From: Brienomyrus brachyistius
Taxonomy: Eukaryota; Chordata; Actinopteri; Osteoglossiformes; Mormyridae
Assembly: GCF_023856365.1 (NCBI RefSeq)
Contig: NC_064549.1
Coordinates: forward strand, 10,805,608-10,869,607
Direction of reading: 5' to 3'
DNA length: 64,000 nt
This document shows positions 1-12,400 of this stretch, one piece after another (within the stretch, counting starts at the first letter, position 1; every line of letters starts with the position of its first letter). The translations under genes and the position numbers were made by a program. The notes beneath the pieces were generated by a model. The model saw nothing but the letters and a program-made list of their open reading frames with translations, had not been told where the DNA came from and searched no databases.

Positions 1-304
1 ATTGTCCCTCTGTCAGTAGGGTTTCTGGTGCTCTTCATCATGAAGAACATCGTCGGAAAACAATCCTAAGCGATATGCTGACCCTGGCTTATATTGCCCC
101 TCAGAGTTGTCTGGAACTCCGGGTCTCTGGCATGCAAAGGTGACATTGTGGCCTGATTTGATAACCTGCTTTTTATGTACTTTTATGATAATCTCAGTAT
201 GTATCAGAACAAGGTTAACGAGTTCATCATAAAATGTGCAGGGAGGGGGGGTTAGGATTAGACTTAAATTTGGGTACAAGATCTGAGGTGTCTATCTGTT
301 CCAG
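1..304 (+). other. tnfrsf19: tnfrsf19 intron (partial), no gene seen
   Basis: This is the downstream end of the intron before the first visible tnfrsf19 exon. It ends in a pyrimidine-rich tract and an AG acceptor at 303-304. The exon with the start codon and signal peptide must lie before the window. I see no other gene here. Confidence 0.7.
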
Positions 305-415
305 GGTCTGGCAGCGGCTGAGGAACTACGGGAATGTAGGGAACAGGAGTACATGGAGCAGTCTGGGACGTGCATAGCCTGCAAGCAGTGCGACGCCGGC
401 CAGGAGCTATCGAAG
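305..415 (+). CDS. tnfrsf19: tnfrsf19 exon: N-terminal ectodomain, CRD1 start
   Basis: 111 bp, 37 codons, phase 0 at both ends. Acceptor ..ctgttccag and donor AAG|gtgtgt. It encodes CREQEYMEQSGTCIACKQC and ends QELSK, matching the start of the first cysteine-rich repeat of human TROY (CRQQEF..SGNCVPCNQC..ELSK). Confidence 0.93.
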
Positions 416-3400
416 GTGTGTAAACTCTATTCTTATGCTGCGTAGTCAAGTAATTCAGACACTGGGTAGTGTGCGGCTGTAATGCTAAGCTAATGCTAAC
501 GTGCACTGTCGTTGGTCACCGGGGGCTTCCATTGTTGGGCCTTTTTGATTTCTGAATGGCACTTTATCAGCACCTTCTTCTGAAGACATGCTTTACAGCG
601 GGTTATAGGTCTTTTCATAGGTCTGCGCCGAACAGGTTATCGGCCTGGACTTGCAGTAGGAATAATAGGTCATGTCATGGTTGGTGTGGCAAGTCAGATG
701 ATAGCAGGTATACAAGAGATCTTCTATTGTTTATTTGCTGTTCCTTTGGCTTTTCTCCTGCATCGAGAACTTCCATCCCAATAGACAATAGTAATAGGTG
801 GATTAGCACACTGATGTAACTCAGTGTGGATGTGGTCACTCTTAAAGCCAAACTTGGTTGATGGCTTTTATGCTCGGTTCAGCTTTGAATGAGTGTGCTG
901 TGTGAATGGAAGGCTTCAGTGAAGCATATTGGTTCCTATCCAAGTCCTGTATTTAATACTTTCTTTCATGGTGAAAATGGCCAAACCATTATTGGCTTCT
1001 GTTGAAATTTGATCTGACATCAGTCACACCCTACCTTCTGACCTTATCCTGGAGAGAATATCGTTTTTTTTTTCTTTCTTAAGCCTTTTTTATAAGCTAT
1101 TGTCCTTTAGAGTCACCTATTGGGAAAGTCACTTACTGTATTTAAAGGGTTATGAGTTTTTTTTATTTGCCTGAAACAATATATAGATTCACACCATGAT
1201 AATCACATGTGCAAATGTATTACAGCTGAACATATAAATATGTAATTTAAACCTAATAACTATTATCATTCCCAAGAAAAGAAAAGAAGTTATGTGAATA
1301 TCGGATAACTGAATTACACACAGAGATTTAGGCTAGTATGATTACTTACTTGAACCACAGTCTCGTAATTGACATGCCTTTAAGACTGGGACTGGGTTGT
1401 GTGTGTTTGTTTTTTTGTCCCCACACATATATTCTTGCATACCCACAACAGCGAATTATACATCTCATTACAGCTGTTGCTCCTCTGCCGATTCCTATTG
1501 GCCAGGAGGCCTGCAAGCAGGGACCCCCATGGTGCCGGTTAATAATTGTTTCCCTCATTTTTGCGAGTGGAAGAGGCGGGGAAGCACAGAGCTACCAGGC
1601 AGTAGGGAAAGGGATATATATATAAAAGCAGGATAAATAGCTAGATCAGTTAAGAACTAAACCTCGGGGCACTTTCGCTGTCTTTGTCTGGCCAAAGCGT
1701 GGCCCAAAACGGACACAGAAACTGATTGCATTCACACACGATGAGCGGCAGCTTCGCTTCACACAACACTTTCTAAATAAGAACATGGAGCAGCCTTTGT
1801 ACAGATGGCGGTTAAAAAAAAAAAAAAAAAACATTGTGTAGATCTTCAGATTGAGATTGCATCATTGCCGCTATCGAGAAGATCCTGAATTAAACAGTGC
1901 AGAAATTCCTTTCCTCCGCCACGTGCGACTCTGCGTGTCACTCGCGACTCTGACACCCGTTTGTGTTTCGTGTGCGGCAGCTATTATTTTGACCTCGCTT
2001 TTAAAAGCTCTCCGTCCTAATTACACAGCGCAGTGCTTGCGCAGAGCCAGCCACGGAGGGTGGAGAAGGCAGGATACAGTTTTCCCAGCACGGGCCATGC
2101 AGTGGCCTCTGAGTCGCAGGGATGGCAGAGCGTGTTAACAAACTCGCATTGTTCTCTGGCCCCATGCTTTACTGGATCAGGTGACTCGTCGCCCCTAGGG
2201 ACTCCTCTGATTCCTACTTAATCTCCAAAATATATCTCTGCGTCTGAACATGCTTCAGCTTTCCTCAGCACACTCCTCTATTGCGCTCGTCCTATGTTTT
2301 ACTTGGCCTTCTTGCTAAAAGTCGATTCGAAGATAGATGGGGGAAATGAGGACTTGCATGTACTAACTTCACCAATTCACGAGGTTAAGCCGCACTGAAG
2401 CTGAAAGACTCTGTCGGGCAGTGAAGAGTTATCCTGGTCTCAGAACTAAGTGTGCAAAACGTGCTTCTATTCCTCGCCGAGGTTCGCTGGCTCCCTTGAA
2501 GTACTATTTTTACCTGTCTGCTTCGCACGAGTCCTGCATGTCTCGTCTCCTTTTGTGAAAAGTGTGAACACTGTAGAACGGCAGATCTTAATTTGGTGGC
2601 GAAGTGCCCAAGCGCCTTGAGGTCACTCTAAGCTCCATAGTAACCGGCCGTTCGCTGAGAGGTCAAGGGGAGGAGGCGACACTGAGGCTGGGGTACAGTG
2701 GAGGCCAGGCCTGCCTCTTCTCTGTGGTTTGAGCTCTTTCACCCAAGTTCATAATGTCCTGTGACCTAAAGTGCCCGGCCTCTCGATTTCCTGTCCTTCA
2801 TTACGGTGTCTTGTGATGTTCCTCCCAGCGCTGGTCCGCCCTGCTCTTTTCCCAGCATGGCTTCTTGGCCTGCCTTATATGGAGTACGGACAACAACAGC
2901 TGCAGCCCTGCCCTGCCTCGGCAGGGGCCCCGCCTGCTGGCCAAGCCCCACCCGCACTCTGTGGTGCCATAATTTAATGCCACCCCCACCCCCCACTTTC
3001 ATTTTTTTTTTGTCAGTTTTCTCAACCTTGTTCTACGTAGCCCACATTCCTGGCACAGATGTACAGCCGGCCTGTGAAAGGGGATGCGGCAAAGTGAACC
3101 TTTTGAAGTTGCCCCCCGTGTTACTGACACACGCAGCCTTTGACACCCTTATTTCTGCTTGGTATGTGGCGTGTTGGACTGTTAAAAGGCCCGTCAGTGA
3201 TATCAGTTTAGGAGCCTGGTTGCGAGGTGTGGATGCCGTGTTTCTTTGTAAACCCTTTGGGTTTCCTGTTTTATAGCCGGCATTCGATATTAGACCCGTT
3301 CGGACTACCTTCTGGCGGGCGATCGGGTTTAAGGCCAGAGGTTGCTGACGTTTCGGGGACTGGAGCAGTCATATGCTCCTGCATCCCGCATGACTGCAAT

Positions 3401-6400
3401 TAGCAGATTATAGATGACATGTGCTGTGTTTCACAACAGTGAGAATCCTAGCCTGTTCATTTTGAGGAAAAAAAGGAAACCTTATCCTTGTTTTAAACGC
3501 TTGGCAGCATATCTGGAAGACAAAAAAAAATAAAAAAATTCCCCACACAACAAAACAGTGGTTTCCACATTCCCTAGACCGAATCGGAGTTGAAAAGGAC
3601 GTCCTTTATCTGGGCCCATCTGCACTGGAGCTGAAAGCGCTTCTAAGCTCCAAGGCACAGTGGAACTACTGGAATGTGAAATATGGGTTCCAAATCGATT
3701 GTTGTCTTTCGAATGAGACGATAAAGACTCGCTTATTGCACAAGCGGCCGACTTTTCCAACAGCTGCACCTCAAAAACATTCGGTTTATGGGGCTTGCTC
3801 CCAAATATGTTACTATACTGTACGGTTTTGACGAATGCAATGCAAAGACCCTCCTGAGTACTGTGAGGACACATAGTCAGAGATGTGCTTTTATGGGCGA
3901 GAGGAATAAACAAGTGTTTCCCGAACTCTTACAAGAACCAGATGTGTTCCTTAATGTGAGCCGGCTGCGAGCATCGTGGGTGGATCAGGCCAGCCTGCTA
4001 CGCGCTGGTCATACAGCCAGGGCAGTTGCCGTGGTCTGTAATCCGAATTGCCTAATTATCAATTTCCAGGCAAGCAGACTCTGTATAGCATCACAGATAT
4101 TTGGTGAAGCATTCACCTTTATTTCCTGTATTTGACAAAAAGGCTTTGATACTATAACATAAGTATAAGTGTAGGGAGACACACCGTTGCAAGAATGGAC
4201 GTTTGATTTCAACATTGGTAGGGACCAAATCAGCCTCGAACCCCTCACCCCTCTAAACACACAGTCCATACCATCTATGCCAAAATCTACACCCCTGCAC
4301 TGTGGCCTCACACCTTCACTCACGCTCTCCCCATACTGGGGGGGCGGGGGGTTCTTCTGCATATACTCCAGTTTCCTCCCTGACGTACAGTCAGGCGGAT
4401 TAGTGTCCCTAAGTAATGCATGTGCGTGTGTGTTGTTGCCGTGTAATGCACTAGCATCCTGTCCAGCCGTCTTCCATTTGTCCTCTCGGATGACCTCACC
4501 CCCCGCCCACCTTGACTCATGACTCCTAACAAGGACAGGCAGTCAGAAGATGGGCAGATGTAAAAGTAACGATATACACCATAGCTCATGATATGTGTAC
4601 GAGATTAAGTGTCAAAGCAGTTTATTATGAGATATAGTTGGGAATCTGTGAATCGGTGCGGCTCTATATTTGAGTGAAATGGCTGTATGGACAGCGGCTT
4701 TCCTCTGACACGGGTCGAGTCGGGTCACAGTGAGCTGTATGTGATGGAATATTGCTGTACGGAGAGAACAAAGCGGGGGGGGGTGTGGGCAGGGGTGATA
4801 GTGTGGATTTCCTCTGCATGAGCTGCACGGCAAATCCAGGCAACCGATCTCCCTCTTGTGGTGGCGCCCCCCCCCCCCCCCCCCAACCGCCCCCCACCCC
4901 ACCCCCCCCGACCGCTCCGACTAAAGCTCTCCTTTGTGTCACACATGGTTCTGTGTTGCAGAGCAGCTTGTCTGCTTCGGATTCTGAACATCGGCGGTCT
5001 GTCATCCTCTTGTTTTGAAAGCGGCAGCAGGCCTTCTGCGGCCCGCGGCTGATTTCTCGCCTGTGACACTGAATGACTAAGTTACTTTTGTAACCGCTTC
5101 AAAAGTATATGAACCGTACATTCGCCCCTCGCGGTTCTGCTGCGTCTGCGAGTCGCTCGCATTCCGCCTAGAACCATCTCCTTGGGTATTCCGGTTCATC
5201 TCTGTAATTTCGAAATCCTCTGAACTGGTTAACAGCGAGAACCAGTTTTCAGCGATTAAAAAGACAAACGACTACAGGACAGGCTTAAACAAACAGATGC
5301 TGATTAATAATCAGGCACGGTTCTGCTACGATGGGGTTCATTGAAGCTGATGATAGCGCTAACAGAGAAGTGGGAGGGACCCGGTGGGGGGTGTGGGGTA
5401 GGTGGTGGGGGCTGGCTACCGGAAACTTCCATTGTGAACCGGTCTCCCTGTGTGCCCTCTCGGCCTGAATAGCTTGTGGTGCTTGTGAAGTTCAGGCTTC
5501 TCCGGAGCGGAGAAGAGCAGATATGCAAGTCTTGGCTCCTTCCCCCGAAATCTCAGGCGCTCCCGCAGCCCCACCGTCGCCTTTGGCTCGTTGGCCCGGG
5601 CCGAGACTCAGCACATTCACACAGTCTGTTTAGGAGGAGAAAAATAGAACAATGGAGCCAGCAATAAACTTGTAATAATACAACAGTAGGTGTCCGGGAG
5701 TGCTTTTATCATTCAAATGGCCGGCTTGCCGCGGACTATAGCGGAAGGCTCTAGAGGAACGGTGGGAGTAAGGGAGATTATTGCAAGTGGGAAATGGAAG
5801 GGGCAGACCTTTTGTGTGTTAGAATTTTGCACGCTGAGATTGTCAGTTTATTGAGTTTCCTCCTCCACCGGTTCCCTCTTTCGTATCCTTTCTCCGGACC
5901 GTCACCCTCCCCCTCCTCTCCAAAAAAGCCCCCCGCTCTCCTCACCTCTTCATCGGTCGGATATGTCGCGTTAATCCCTGCAGGAATGTGGCTTCGGCTA
6001 TGGGGAGGATGCCCACTGCGTGCCCTGCAGGCCCAACCGCTTCAAAGAGGACCGTGGGCCACAAAAATGCAAGCCCTGTCTGGACTGTGCCCTCGTCAAC
6101 CGCTTCCAGAAGGGCAACTGCTCCGGCACCAGCAATGCCGTATGCGGTGACTGCATGCCTGGGTAAGCAGCTCCCCCATCCTAGGGAAACAGGTATCATC
6201 TTATGATGCAAGACGTAAAAATGATCCAGCAGCAAAAGGTCTAGTACTTTTGACCAATAAGCTAAACTCGTAGTGCAGTATACTTGCATAAAGATGTAGA
6301 ATGTGAGCTTAGAAATTAATAAAATTGTATGTCTGATCTACCACCTCTGATAAAGGGACACTCTCGTGGCTTGGGGGGGAGTTTTACATTGTGCACTGAA

Positions 6401-9400
6401 AGAGGAGGGTTTGTAGAGTGATAGACGGCAAATATTAATGGATAATAAATGAGCAAATCAGATGCAAGAAAAAGCCGGAAAAGTACGTTTCAGAATACGG
6501 ATCTTAATGTTGATATTTTGTCTTTTTTTTTACAGGTTTTACAGGAAAACTAAGTTAAGCGGATTTCAGGACATGGAATGTATACCATGTGGTGACCCTC
6601 CACCTCCATATGAACCTCACTGTAAGTCTGCCAGACCGAACTGCCTTTTTCTGACTTTATTCCAGGGCCTTTTGTGATTAGCTGGATCCTTTAATGCTCA
6701 GCAAAAGGCAAAGTCCGATGGTCCTGTTAGCAAGCTGGGCTAAATCGGCACTCAGTGTAAAACATTTTCAGTAACTATAAAACGATTCAGTCCTGCCTTG
6801 CGTCTAATCCAGAAATGTCAGGTCAGTATCCTTATATGCCTGCGTATCCCATTATAACAGGCCTCTGCTCCAGTTAGATTTACTGTTTCCAGACATTGAA
6901 GTTAAGTACAGCCTCAAGACCGAAGGGCCTCGAGAATCGGTTAGCCGAGTCACGCATTTGGTACCCGAGCGTGACTTCCTGGTGGCAGCTGAGGTGGCAG
7001 CTGCCTGCGTGCAGGTCTGGCATGCGATGACTGTGTGCGATGGAGCCAGGTCTAGCACTAGCCTGTTAGACACACAGACACCCCCAGTTCTGCTGCATTG
7101 CTTTGTGCTGCGCTCAAGTTATTTTTTAACTTTTTTTGTCAACTCAGAGTATTTAGGCTCCAAAATGATATCTGTGAAATACCTGGTCTTGATTCAACTT
7201 TTTGGGCTTTAGTTTCATAAGAAATTTGTAATGGACCATTTGTGGGGGTTCAGATACAAAAACACATAATGAGAAATGCAGAAATAAATTAATATTGATG
7301 GTAAAATAATAGTAATATTGTCATTATGTATTATTAATTAATTAATGTATTATTAATAATAATTATAATAACAATAATAATAATGTAATTATTCTCCATA
7401 CCATATTTTTATTACAGCAGTCTTGCATTTTAATGGCAAATTCCTGTGAAACAGTATAGCCATTGTATCCTTGAGTAAAACTGGCAAACAATTGAATTCC
7501 TGTGGAGCAATTCCAAAATGTAAAAGAAAAAAAAAAAAAAAAAAGCTGTCCTACCCCCTCCCACGACGTTATCTTGCAGTGAAAACTGAAAGGGCAGATC
7601 ATTTTAATAGGCGCACACTGGCCTCAGGCTACCACCCAGCTGCACGCGGAGGCCCATGTGAAAGGAGCCGTAAGCCTTTGGTCGCTTCAGTCCCGAGGAC
7701 ACCCTTTAAAGGGACAGGTCGCACCTTATTGGATGTCTTTACGTCCTGGGGATTAGTCCAGTTACATCACTCGTTCTTTGTAGTTGAAGATTAACGCGCA
7801 CCGAAGACAATTATCGTCAAAGAGTCCAATGCATTTGCCAGATGACAAGACTGGGTAGAATAATATCAGAGTATTTGAACATTAACAAAACACAATTTGA
7901 ATAATAATCACTACAAACTAAAAACCAGAATCCATAACTTTATTACTATATACTATATTCTAAGTTGAAAAGTATTTTACTATACAGTTTTTAAAATAAC
8001 GTGCAATATGTCTACCATACTTTATACAGTAAAAACTCATGTTCGGAGGGAATTACTGTAAAAAGTATGTTGTCAATAGTGCAGGAAATGCATTGTTTGT
8101 GTAGTAATTATTAAATAAAGGTATTTAAAAATTATACATTATAAAATACCTTCAAACTCAGGATTCAGTAAGTGTAATGCTGTATTACATGGTATAGAGG
8201 TTTCTAAAAGACATATTGACATTGACAAGATAAATTACTAACTATGTGGGAGAACATACATTATGTCTATTTAAGGTGGCGCAGATCCTGCAAGTAAGAA
8301 ACTGCCAAATAAGAAACAAACTCCAGCCTCGTAGAAAATCACCAGAGTGAGGAATGCAATCCAGCAGCACCATAAACTAAGCAAACACCGGACAAGCGAG
8401 AATGGAAACTGAGTTTTATGCTTTTAAGAGTAATTATTTTACAGCACAATTAAAATACTTTATTCCGTTTCATCCACCTCTGCTTTGTGAAGCATTTGCT
8501 CTTGGTACAGAATGATGTGCAAATAGAATTAAACTTAGCCATAGGCTAAGAGCACCCAGATGAGAGCCAGATATGTTATGAAAATAACAGGTTATTCTTG
8601 CAACAGTTTGTTCTAAGCTACCTGACCAGAGCGCATAAGCAGTCAGCGAAAAGCTGTTGGTTCCCAGTGACGAACTTTAGCTACCGGCAAATGTGTGTAG
8701 CTCTGAAACGGGCACGGGCAGCATCTGTCTAATAAAGAGGTGGTTTTACTTTACTGACTGACCAAGTGTGGAGCTGCGATAAGATCAGCAGGTGGGAGAG
8801 CTCGACAGACACCCCCTCCCACCATAGCCATGAAGGACCCACAGCCAATAACGTTTGGGTTTGCGGTTGGCGGCACAGCTGTACCGGTCCAGCTCCTGCT
8901 GTAGCGCTTTAGCGGTTTTTGTCAAGTCTTCATTATTTACATCTACGACATGCCTAGAGAAGTGTGAAGCTGTGAGCACCAGCATGCTTTGCAGAAAGAG
9001 AGAGATAAACATCGTTTGTCAGTGCGGTTGCTGTACAGGACAGGGAAACACAACCGCACTTTAAAGAAGGGGAACTGAACTTGTTCACAAATACTGGTAG
9101 CATTTGCTAAAGCGAAAGATAGATCACATCCCCAGTGCGGCGATACTGTAACGGAAGAAAATGCTTCCAATGCATGTGATGCAACACTATTACAGCAGGA
9201 TCTGTCTTGCAACACTGCCCAGTGTTAATTATATTTATATATGTAGCAAGCTACTCTAGAATGGAGTTACCAGCTGTAATAGTCATCCTTTTGGTATCAA
9301 AATTACTTGAAAAAAGTTCATATTTCTTCCTTATCTTTCTATCATCTATTTTTATATCTAATTAAGAACTATTGTTTATGCTGAATTATTTTCAATAAAT

Positions 9401-12400
9401 TGATTAGAATTTACATCTTCCCCACCATTTTAATGTTTATTTTTCACTAGATGAAATGCTGAAATGCCTCTTTCTCTTATCGACTCCAATATCAAAGCCA
9501 TGCAGTCACAGCCAGAGTATTGTTTACACTGCATAACAAAGAGCTCTTGGTTTGGATAAGGCCAGATTGGGATTTGTTTTTGATTAATGCACTGGAAAGC
9601 AAACAGGAGTTGAAGGGGGTCATTGAAAATGAATTTTCAAACAAAGAGCCCAAGTTATTTTGTTTGCTACGGATATAAGTTCCTTTTTCCACAGAACGGG
9701 ACGATTGTAGGCTTTTTTTAGATCTCATATTAACCACATTATGCTGCCAATGATAAAATTAAATGCCTCCACATTCTTGATATGGGACTTCAATCACCTG
9801 AAAGCAATATTTTAGCACTGATAACATCGGTGTTGTTGATGGAAGGTGAGGTCTTCTTGACCAGCGTCATATGCCATTGTGAAAAAAAACTCGCGTGTGC
9901 GCGTGTTTGTCCAGATTATTTGCCACTTAAACATTAGAATTTGAAACAATCAATACAGACGTTATAAATATGCACTATTGTAGCTGATGTATTTGTTCCG
10001 CGCCTCATTCTGGTGAACCGCACAATAACATGTGACCTATAATGAGAGGTAATGACAATGAAGAAACCATGTCAGCAAGAATCTGAATGGAACATCCATT
10101 ATTACTAGCTTTTAGTGTGTGATGTTTTAAACAGAAACCGCAGATGTGGCGAGTTAGTAAAATATGTAGCTAAGCTTAAGTATAGCCTTTTAACTCTTAC
10201 CATCTACAGCAGCTTGTATTCCAGTAGCAGCACCTAGGTGTTTGCTGTTAAGGCCCCGACTGAAAGGGTAACGTCGGCACAAAGTGACAAACTCAATCCA
10301 CCCCGTCTCAGATATTCTGCCAAAAGGGGGGGCCCAGTTCTGTCTGCTTGACGTGAGGTACCCTGAGGTCAGCAGACAGAAGGCAGACACCTGCACCAGT
10401 AATCCTCATGTTTTTTATGAACAAAGTCAGCAATTATAAAAAAAAAAAATCATAAAAAAATAAAATGATGATGTGCATATTTTTTTAACGTTATACCTCA
10501 TCATTGTAACAAAGATTTCTGTTAAAAATGCTCAGGAAAAAGTCTTGAGACAAGAAAAATTATCTGGGCCAGAATTTATTATTTTTAGATAATATTATTT
10601 ATAATTATTAGTTTCAGACAATAGTATAGGATGCCAAAAGGTAGCATAAGCAATTGCATATCACTCATACGTACGTCTGCGTGTATTGGGATCGATCTGC
10701 TACAGTCGTCCTCCTTCAAAGGTACAACATCAGTGTTTCTGATCTTGCCGGACCTGTTATCTCAGGCAGCAGTCGGGTCAACCTGGTACCCATCCCCTCC
10801 ACGGTGACCAGCCCGAGGGACATGGCTCTGGCGGCCGTGATCTGCAGCGCCCTGGCCACTGTCCTGTTGGCCCTTCTCATCCTGTGCGTCATCTACTGCA
10901 AGCGGCAGCTGCTGGAGAAGAAGCCCAGCGGTAACCCCCCCCCCCCCATCACTGCCAGAGCACCTCGAATATTAGCCAATAAATTTTCCGTACGCCACCC
11001 CGACAGGTAGTTTGATTGTATCATATGTTCTACCCTGGCTGTGCCGACTGTGAAAGGGGTGACGTCTTTAGCTCCCGCTGTTGGATACACTCCCTTTGAC
11101 CTGTAGAAACAAATGCAAGATGAGCTGAAAGATATTACTCATTGTCTAAAGGTGCAGTGCACTGCAGATTTAACTGGCGCTTCACGTCTTTGCAGTGTCG
11201 TCGTCATCCCAGGTGGACTCTTATAACGAGGCGGAGCTGTCGTGTTTCGACCGGCGGCGGGCGTATGAGGCTCCCCACAAGCCCTGCTGCCAGTGCCACC
11301 AAAGCCCTGGCCAGACCTGTGGTTGGTTCTCCTTCCTTGTTCTAGCTTTTACCTCATTTTAGCCAGGAACTCCCCAAGCTGCTCCTGCAATCAGACCCCT
11401 TTGTTTTCCTGCCCTCCTCCTCTTACCACGGTAGTCCACAGGTGCCCCTGGGTGATCTCTTCACACATTCCAGCACCCTGGTCTCAACTATGTCAGATTA
11501 ACCCTGGGTCGTCGTCTTCAGTTGAGTCGCCTTGAGGCAGAGCTGTTTGAAGTTTGCAGTAAAGGAGGGGGCAGCCTCAACACTGATCGTTTAGAATCTA
11601 TTTGCAGTGGTAGAAGTGTAGTTTGGAACGGTGATCTTCTTTCTCTTATAGGTCCAGTCCATTTGATCCCTTCCCTGTGCTGTGACGAGGTCTGCAGCTT
11701 GGACCGCAGCAGGGAGATCAGCCCTTTCCAGTCCTTAAGCAACCTGAGCGAAGTGTACGAACCGCTACGGATACAGAAGGGCACATCTAACCAGACGTAG
11801 CCTCCAGTTGTTTGCTCTTGTAGAAAAATATATATCCACATCACTCCTGGCAGTTTTTGGCTTTTCCTGAACTAGAACATCAATACCTTGATTTAAATAT
11901 GATGAAACTCACTAAACTTACCAGCCTCTAAAGTCTTTAATGTTTTCTTGGCCATATGAGCCTATACCAATACAGGATTGGCGCAGTGTGTGGCGCAGTG
12001 GGTTAGGACACTGCGGTTGTGATCAAAGTCGCAGGTTCAACTCTTCTGGGACACATTTCCTAAATGCATAGTTGCTAATATTAGCAACGTGCAAAGTTAG
12101 TACCTTCTAGCTATGTAAGCTGCTAACGGAAGCTTTTTTGCCCCTGGTTGGCAGAGTGATGTCACCATTGGTCCCCTGAAAGTCTTTAACTTTGACTGCT
12201 TCAGGGACACTGGATGACCCGCTTTCTCAGATGCACGTCACTTTGGACAAAAGGGTCTATTAAATATGTAACGTGTTTTACTTAAGTTCAACAGATCCAC
12301 AATATGCAGTGACTGGATAAATCATGCAGTGGTTAAAATCTGCATACTGAAACTGCAAATGCCTTCCATTCTTTCAGACACTTGAATCATTTAGATGGGA

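Larger units (their letters stand above)
416..5983 (+). other. tnfrsf19: tnfrsf19 intron, 5.6 kb
   Basis: I find no coding exon here. Contents: poly-T/A runs; a perfect TATA-box-like tatataaaag string near 1618-1627 followed by CpG-richer DNA at about 1900-2650; a degraded interspersed-repeat fragment at about 4340-4490; and a long poly-C run at about 4866-4910. Short ORFs here resemble nothing I know and are probably noise. Confidence 0.75.
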
